64,000 bases of DNA. Source: Pukyongiella litopenaei (GTDB lineage Bacteria > Pseudomonadota > Alphaproteobacteria > Rhodobacterales > Rhodobacteraceae). Shown in pieces: positions 59,372 to 64,000 of this stretch (within the stretch, counting starts at the first letter, position 1; each line of letters opens with the position of its first letter). The stretch lies in NCBI RefSeq assembly GCF_003008555.2, contig NZ_CP043619.1, positions 103,435 to 167,434 on the forward strand. The letters are read 5' to 3'. The position numbers and the translations under genes were made by a program. Under the pieces are notes generated by a model that did not search any database, was not told the DNA's origin, and saw nothing but the letters and a program-made list of their open reading frames with translations.

Positions 59372-60205
59372 CTAAGCGGTTTCGGTTTTGGCTCTAATGA
59401 ACTCGCGAGGCGATTTCCATTTCAGGCCGCTGTGAGGATGGTTTTCGTTATAGTCTTCGATCCAGTCTCCAATCAATGACAGCACAGTTTCGGCATCTGG
59501 CAGCGGGTTCACGCGAACGTAGTCACGCTTCAGGGTTTTCACGAACGCCTCTGACATGCCGTTGGATTGCGGGCTCTTGACCGGCGTGAAGCAGGATTTC
59601 AACCCGAGTTGTTGCGCGAAGATGCGCGTTTCTTTGGCGGCATAGGCGCTGCCGTTGTCGGAGAGCACCTCGACCCGCTCCGGCGCTTGATAGGCGCGGA
59701 ACCGGTGCTCAACCGCCTCCAGCAGCATGTCACGCACATCCGATCCGCTGATCCCGGCATTCGCCACCGCCCGCCAGGAGATGATCTCTCGGTCGTGGGC
59801 GTCTATCAGAAAAGCCGCCCGGATGATGTCACCGTTCCAGCAGGTGAACTCGAAGCCGTCACTGCACCAACGCAGGTTCGAGCGCATCATCACCACCTTG
59901 CCGTCATGGTTCCGTTCGGGCCGGTCAAAGCCGGATCGCTGAAGCAGCAGATCGTTACGCTCCATGATGCGATAGACGCGCTTATGGTTAACAGGCGGCA
60001 AGCCCCGCGTACGCAACTCCCGGTTCAAAATGGCGGTAATGCGACGGTAGCCATAGGTCGGGCGCTTCGCCACAAGCGCCTGGATGCGTGGCAGGACCGC
60101 CGCGTCCTGGGCTTTATGATAGCCCCGACGCGGCTTTGCGCTTCCGTGCACCCGATCGTGCAGGTTTGAGCGGGACACGCCCAATGTCGTGGCCACCGCT
60201 TTCAT
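59372..60205 (-). CDS. IS3-family transposase OrfB
   Basis: A 277-residue integrase-type product with an HTH_21 region (YHKAQDAAVLPRIQALVAKRPTYGYRRITAILNRE) and the DDE core: WCSDGFEFTCWNGD, EVLSDNGSAYAAKE and SNGMSEAFVKTLKRDYV. It is normally made as an OrfAB fusion by frameshifting near the 4-base overlap with orfA. Confidence 0.93.
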   Translation of the reverse strand: MKAVATTLGVSRSNLHDRVHGSAKPRRGYHKAQDAAVLPRIQALVAKRPTYGYRRITAILNRELRTRGLPPVNHKRVYRIMERNDLLLQRSGFDRPERNHDGKVVMMRSNLRWCSDGFEFTCWNGDIIRAAFLIDAHDREIISWRAVANAGISGSDVRDMLLEAVEHRFRAYQAPERVEVLSDNGSAYAAKETRIFAQQLGLKSCFTPVKSPQSNGMSEAFVKTLKRDYVRVNPLPDAETVLSLIGDWIEDYNENHPHSGLKWKSPREFIRAKTETA

Positions 60206-60585
60206 CGGGAACCGTCCGGTTTCAGCGACTGCGCAAGCAAGGTCGGTTTTTTTGCCCGTGACTTGTCGAGGGCTTCCTTCAGGATTTCCACTTCCATCGT
60301 CTTGCGCCCGAGCTGGCGCTCAAGTTCCCGGATGCGGCTTTCCATCTCGCGGACGGTTCTGTTCCCGGTCACGCTGTCATCTTGTGCCACGGCGATGCTG
60401 CCCCCTTCGAGCATAAGCTTGCGCCAACGATACAGAAGATTGGGGGCAACGCCATTGCGACGCGCAACAGCAGAAATACTCGCCCCGTCATACTTCGTTT
60501 CTTCCACGATCCGCAGCTTCTCCGCCGCAGACCAGCGCCGACGGCGGCCGCCGTCGGTGAGGATTTCAATCTCAGACATGAGCAT
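60202..60585 (-). CDS. IS3-family transposase OrfA
   Basis: A 127-residue DNA-binding protein with a helix-turn-helix (RRRRWSAAEKLRIVEET, ISAVARRNGVAPNLLYRWRKLM) and a C-terminal leucine-zipper-like helix (MESRIRELERQLGRKTMEVEILKEAL). Its stop overlaps the orfB start. Confidence 0.92.
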   Translation of the reverse strand: MLMSEIEILTDGGRRRRWSAAEKLRIVEETKYDGASISAVARRNGVAPNLLYRWRKLMLEGGSIAVAQDDSVTGNRTVREMESRIRELERQLGRKTMEVEILKEALDKSRAKKPTLLAQSLKPDGSR

Positions 60586-60705
60586 AAGCTTAAGGCTATC
60601 CCTAAGCCTCCTTCGTCAAGACAAGCTGTCCGGTAAAAACGGGGGCCAGTTCACCCGGTCCCCCTGCTTCTCTTCCGAAGCGGCAACCAGGTAATCGCAG
60701 GCCCT

Positions 60706-61802
60706 TTGGGCATCCGCGGCATGTTCGAGCGCGCGCCGGAATACCTGGGCACCACGGAGGCAGTACAAACAGTGGTCGAAGGCGGCTGTGCCTTTGCCGA
60801 AACCGCCGCCGGTCAGATCGAAGTCGTGCTCGCCAATGCGGCTCGGGCCGCCGAACTGGGCGGCGAGGCCGGGGTTTACATTGTCGTCACCGGCAGCACC
60901 GGCGCCACCGAGGCTTTCCTGACGCTCGGGATCGTCTACTTTGTGGTGATGATGATCGCCGCCTTCCAGTATCGCGTTCCCGCCCCGGACTGGAAACCGG
61001 AGGGCTGGGAGCCCAAGCCTGCTGCCAAGGGCATGGTCAGCCAGAACAACGTGCACATCGATCAGGCTCTGAAAACACCGCAATTCTGGCAGCTCTGGGT
61101 AATGCTTGCTTCAATGTGACTGCCGGTATCGGCGTGATCGGCGTGGCCAAGACCATGATGACGGAAATCTTCGGTACGGTCATACCGCTGGTGGTCACCG
61201 CCGCTTTCGCCTCGACCTACGTGCTGATGATCTTAGTGTTCAACATGGTGGGCCGGTTCTTCTGGGCCTCCACGTCGGACTACATCGGTCGCAAGGCGAC
61301 CTATATGTGCTTCTTCGTGCTGGGCACCCTACTCTACCTGTCGATCCCCTACTTCGCGAGCGCCGTGGCGACCAACCCGGCCCTGATCTACCTGATCGGC
61401 TTCTACGGCGCGACGATGATCATTTTCTCGATGCACGGCGGCGGCGGCTTTGCGACGATCCCAGCCTACCTGGCCGACATGTTCGGCACCATGCACGTAG
61501 GCGGCATCCACGGCCGGCCGCTGACTGCGTGGTCCACCGCAGGTGTACTGGGCCCGCTTGCGATAACCTGGCTGCGCCAGATGTGGGTGACGAATGCCAT
61601 CGAGGATCTCGCCGCCAAGGTCGACCCGGCCGCCTTTGCCGAGAAATTCGGGGCATCTGACCCAGCTCGAACAGCTCGTCGCCGCCAAGACGGTGACGAT
61701 CGCGCGGCTGATGGAGATCGCGCCCGAGGGCACCATTGACCCGACGCCCTCGCTCTACAACACCACGATGAGCCCGAGCTTCAGGCCGTCGCCGGCGAGT
61801 GA
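60706..61802 (+). pseudogene. OxlT-type MFS transporter (oxalate/formate antiporter family), frameshifted
   Basis: The first frame gives TLGIVYFVVMMIAAFQYRVP and DQALKTPQFWQLWVML, then shifts at about 61107 by one missing base; the next frame continues FNVTAGIGVIGVAKTMM, NMVGRFFWASTSDYIGRKAT and GGGFATIPAYLADMFGTMHVGGIHGRPLTAWS. A second shift at about 61650 leads to LTQLEQLVAAKTVTIARLMEI in a third frame. The N-terminal half is missing near the IS3-family element. Relatives exchange oxalate and formate, which fits the neighbouring formate-dehydrogenase-type regulator. Confidence 0.83.
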
Positions 61803-61840
61803 TGCGCCGCCCGGGGTGCGCTCGCGACCGCGCCCCGGGC

Positions 61841-61876
61841 TTGATCGGATCATTGTCTTGCGGCATTTCCGATCAA
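61841..61876. promoter_or_regulatory. Inverted repeat upstream of the fds-type lysR gene
   Basis: TTGATCGG (61841-61848) and CCGATCAA (61869-61876) form a perfect 8-bp inverted repeat with a 20-base spacer, and CCGATCGG follows at 61888-61895. It ends 31 bases before the lysR ATG and probably is the autoregulatory LysR site. TTTGATCGG appears again at the end of the gene, before the fdsG remnant. Confidence 0.5.
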
Positions 61877-61906
61877 ACCAACGGCTCCCGATCGGAAAAA
61901 CCAATC

Positions 61907-62812
61907 ATGATCGACAAGCTCGAGATGTTCATCGCCCTCGCCCGCGAGCAGCACTTCGGCCGCGCCGCAGAGAGCTTGAATATCTCGCAGCCCACCCTCT
62001 CCGCCGGGATCAAGCAACTCGAGGAGGTGCTGGGCACCCAGCTGGTGTTTCGCGGGTCACGCTTCGGCGGGCTGACGCCGGAGGGCCAGAGCGCCCTCGC
62101 CTGGGCGCGCAAAATCGTCGCCGACACCCGCCAGATGCGCGACGAAATGCGCGCCAAACGGCACGGACTGGCGGGCGAAATCCGGCTCGCGGTGATCCCT
62201 ACCGCGCTGACCTGGGCGGCCAACCTCTCCTCCGAGTTCAGCAAGGCACATCCGCGCGTGCGCTTCACCATCCTGTCGCGCACCTCGCGCGAGATCCTCG
62301 CCATGCTGGAAAACTTCGAAGTAGATGCGGGCATCTCCTACCTCGATAACGAGCCTCTCGGCCGTGTCGACACGTTACCGATCTACCGCGAGGACTACAT
62401 GGCAGTCTGCGGCACCAGTCATGCGCTGGCCCGACGCGAGCGTGCCGGCTGGGCTGACCTGGACGGCATCCCCCTCGCACTTCTGACCCCCGACATGCAA
62501 AACCGCCGCATCGTGAACCAGCGCATCGCGGAGGCGGGCGCAACCGCAGGCACCTGCATCGAATCCAACTCCATCGTCGTGCTGATCGCCAGTGCGCTGG
62601 CGGGCGAGTGCGTGGCGATCCTGCCGACCGATATGGCCCGTTTCCTGGCCACCGGACGCGACCTCGCTCTGCTCCCACTCGATACCGACGGCTCGGGTCA
62701 CAGCGTCGGGCTGATCCTGCCGCAACGCGATCCGCGCACCCCGGTGCTCGAAGCGCTCAACGTGAAGGCGGCGCAGCTGGCCCGCGCAGGGCGGCCGCCG
62801 CTGACCGTTTGA
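61907..62812 (+). CDS. LysR-family regulator of the type linked to formate dehydrogenase genes
   Basis: A 301-residue protein with the winged helix MIDKLEMFIALAREQHFGRA AESLNISQPTLSAGIKQLEE and a substrate-binding domain (GEIRLAVIPTALTWAANLSS, FEVDAGISYLDNEPLG). In Rhodobacterales this regulator type commonly precedes fdsGBACD, which matches the fdsG-like start at 62901. The frame is intact, though its target operon is lost here. Confidence 0.88.
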   Translation: MIDKLEMFIALAREQHFGRAAESLNISQPTLSAGIKQLEEVLGTQLVFRGSRFGGLTPEGQSALAWARKIVADTRQMRDEMRAKRHGLAGEIRLAVIPTALTWAANLSSEFSKAHPRVRFTILSRTSREILAMLENFEVDAGISYLDNEPLGRVDTLPIYREDYMAVCGTSHALARRERAGWADLDGIPLALLTPDMQNRRIVNQRIAEAGATAGTCIESNSIVVLIASALAGECVAILPTDMARFLATGRDLALLPLDTDGSGHSVGLILPQRDPRTPVLEALNVKAAQLARAGRPPLTV

Positions 62813-62900
62813 TCGGAAACCCAAATCGCCCCACTGGACTGCTTTATTGATCCACGCCGCCCCGGCATCCGATGGTATGCGAAAGGGAGGACGCATAGCC

Positions 62901-62966
62901 ATGCCATCAGCCATGTCCGAATCTTCCATCGAGGAGATTGGCGAGATCATCGCCGTGCACGCGCAA
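62901..62966 (+). pseudogene. fdsG: First 22 codons of a likely fdsG, cut off by an IS30 fragment
   Basis: GGGAGG lies before an ATG at 62901, and the frame reads MPSAMSESSIEEIGEIIAVH before running into IS30 transposase codons at about 62967. FdsG (formate dehydrogenase gamma subunit) proteins begin with such an IxEIIxxH helix, and the gene order lysR-fdsG is usual. The fragment is short, so the assignment rests on context. Confidence 0.5.
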
Positions 62967-63620
62967 CAAGAGACGATCTACCGGTACATATACTCCAGGG
63001 AAGGCATGGCGGACGAACTCTGGTGGTACCTGCCGACCCACCGCAAGGCGCGCCGGCCGCGGCGTGCCAGACGACGTCTGCCGCCGAAGTTCCACCGCGA
63101 TGTCAGCATCCTCTTCCGTCCCGACGATGTCGCGCATCGTCGCCAGTTCGATCACTGGGAAGGCGACTTGATGCTGTTCAAGCAGCGCTTCGGCCAGGCC
63201 AACGTGACCTCGCTCGTCGAGCGCGTCAGCCGGTTCACGGTTCTGCTGAAGAATCCGAACAAGCGCACCCAGCCAGTCATCGGCAAGATGATCGAGGCGA
63301 TCCGCGCCCTGCCCCTCGCGTCGCGCAGATCCATTACCTTCGACCGCGGCAGCGAATTCGTGAGCTGGCCGCACCTGCAGGCCGAGATCGGGACGCAGAC
63401 CTGGTTCTGCGATCCATCGGCGCCGTGGCAGAAAGGCACGGTGGAGAACACCAACCGCCGCGCCCGTCGTTGGCTACCCCGCAAGCTCGACCCGTCGGCG
63501 CTCTCAGATCATCATTTGAAAATGATCTGCGAGCGCCTCAACAACACGCCACGCAAGTGCCTCGGGTGGAAGACGCCGGCAGAAGTCTTCAAGGAGAAGA
63601 TCCTGGAGAAACGGGCGTGA
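62967..63620 (+). pseudogene. IS30-family transposase lacking its N-terminus
   Basis: About 217 codons match IS30 transposases from ETIYRYIYSREGMADELWWYL through the catalytic core: DHWEGDLMLFKQRFG, TFDRGSEFVSWPHLQ, and DPSAPWQKGTVENTNRRARR, ending NTPRKCLGWKTPAEVFKE. The N-terminal DNA-binding domain (about 100 residues) is missing, and the frame is entered from the fdsG-like start. Confidence 0.9.
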
Positions 63621-63698
63621 CGCACCTACTCTGGCTCCGCGAGAGTCGCGGTTCAGGTATCGCGCACAACATCTTGCAATAAGGGCGGCAACCATAGA

Positions 63699-63760
63699 AG
63701 AACCATGACCCCGAACGGACGGATCGCCATCCCGCTTGACATGGCCGCCATCAGAGAACC
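63699..63760 (-). repeat. Diverged copy of the repeat at 23584-23647
   Basis: Read on the minus strand the order of words (GGTTCTCTGATGGCGG, ATGTCAAGCGGG, CGTCCG, GGGTCATGGTTCT) follows that at 23584-23647. It lies just beyond the IS30 fragment, so it may be the end of another insertion sequence at the edge of this debris zone. Confidence 0.45.
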
Positions 63761-63776
63761 GTTTTTGTCCCGCCCC

Positions 63777-63832
63777 CGAAACCTGCTGATCTCCTTGAGG
63801 CCGTCGAGGTCGTCTTCGTGGTCGATGGACAT
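63777..63832 (-). pseudogene. Possible start of a methionine aminopeptidase gene
   Basis: From an ATG at 63832, MSIDHEDDLDGLKEISRF resembles the N-terminus of type I methionine aminopeptidases (D.L..LKEIGRI). It breaks off after about 18 codons where the repeat at 63699-63760 begins. Evidence is limited to this short stretch; the rest of the frame is not protein-like. Confidence 0.3.
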
Positions 63833-64000
63833 ACGCGCGGCTCTTCCGTTTTCGCGTTCGGTATAGCGAAGCGATCCGAGAGTGTCAGCAGACCGACGGA
63901 GATGAGCACCCGGTCGCGTTCGGGCGCTGGTCCGTCCTAATCCCCGCTGCATGGCGAAGCCCCGCACCTGGCCCGAGCGGCGCGCAACCGGTGACGCAGC

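Larger units (their letters stand above)
59345..60653 (-). mobile_element. Complete IS3-family (IS2-group) insertion sequence, 1309 bp
   Basis: The ends are inverted repeats TGATCCAGCCCCCATTTCAC and (reverse complement of the right side) TGAACTGGCCCCCGTTTTTA, each continuing to ACCGGACA. CCCGG lies on both sides (59340-59344 and 60654-60658), a 5-bp target duplication as expected for the IS2 group. The two transposase frames overlap by 4 bases. It sits at the 5' side of the alpha/beta hydrolase remnant. Confidence 0.88.

Noticed and set aside
60616..61083. Minus-strand frame of 155 codons beside the IS3-family element
   Set aside because: It is antisense to the transporter remnant, whose plus-strand motifs are clear.
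1..64000. CRISPR arrays, tRNA and rRNA genes, replication origin
   Set aside because: No regularly spaced repeats, no cloverleaf-type sequence and no rRNA stretch were seen; no rep or par genes occur in the window.

Overview
The window looks like plasmid or genomic-island DNA of a high-GC alphaproteobacterium, most probably Rhodobacterales (Roseobacter group). The grounds are base composition, the gene families, TRAP transport and a LysR regulator of the kind found beside formate dehydrogenase (fds) operons. This is inference from family recognition; no rRNA, tRNA or replication gene is present to prove it.

Region 1 (1-19,850, almost all minus strand) is an F-type conjugative type IV secretion operon read right to left: traA, L, E, K, B, V, a small unknown, traC, trbI, an S26 peptidase, traW, a staphylococcal-nuclease-like gene, traU, trbC, two consecutive TraN-like genes, a TrbB-like thioredoxin, traF, traH, traG, a DsbA/C-like protein, and the start of one more gene that leaves the window. 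Most junctions overlap by 4 bases or are nearly abutting. One small inner-membrane gene lies on the opposite strand next to traG. Relaxase and coupling-protein genes are not in the window. Region 2 (19,850-22,800) holds a terminator, a small unknown gene, a LuxI-type acyl-homoserine-lactone synthase with a long C-terminal extension, and a YkuD L,D-transpeptidase. This suggests quorum-controlled transfer.

Region 3 (22,850-28,500) is insertion-sequence debris: a truncated tniA with its transposon end, an IS110-family element, a panC lacking its 5' end, a frameshifted HPP/CBS gene, an IS481-family remnant split by a complete IS5-type element with a TTAA target duplication, and an hsdM fragment.

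Region 4 (28,660-52,970) is a catabolic island. Its left half has a divergent pair of transcription units around a strong MarR-type palindrome: acyl-CoA ligase, indolepyruvate:ferredoxin oxidoreductase A and B and a flavin reductase to the left, MaoC and MarR to the right. A long minus-strand operon follows (TRAP transporter, two hydantoin-racemase-like proteins lacking the catalytic cysteines, Ohr, a Cys-less thiolase-like protein, a DUF35-SDR fusion, a KynB-like cyclase, aspartase). The right half encodes 3-hydroxyanthranilate 3,4-dioxygenase, an EamA transporter, a DapA-family lyase/aldolase, an aspartate-dehydrogenase-like protein, a LysR regulator, an aldehyde dehydrogenase and a lone trpC. 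The island lies between two identical 191-bp IS481 remnants in direct orientation.

Region 5 (52,950-64,000) is a second decayed mobile zone: an IS21-like end, a broken QatD-like TatD nuclease, a full tniA-tniB-tniQ module with its right end, an IS6 element, an alpha/beta hydrolase cut at both ends, a complete IS3-family element with a CCCGG duplication, a frameshifted oxalate/formate-type MFS transporter, an fds-type LysR gene, the first codons of a likely fdsG cut off by an IS30 fragment, and a short methionine-aminopeptidase-like remnant.
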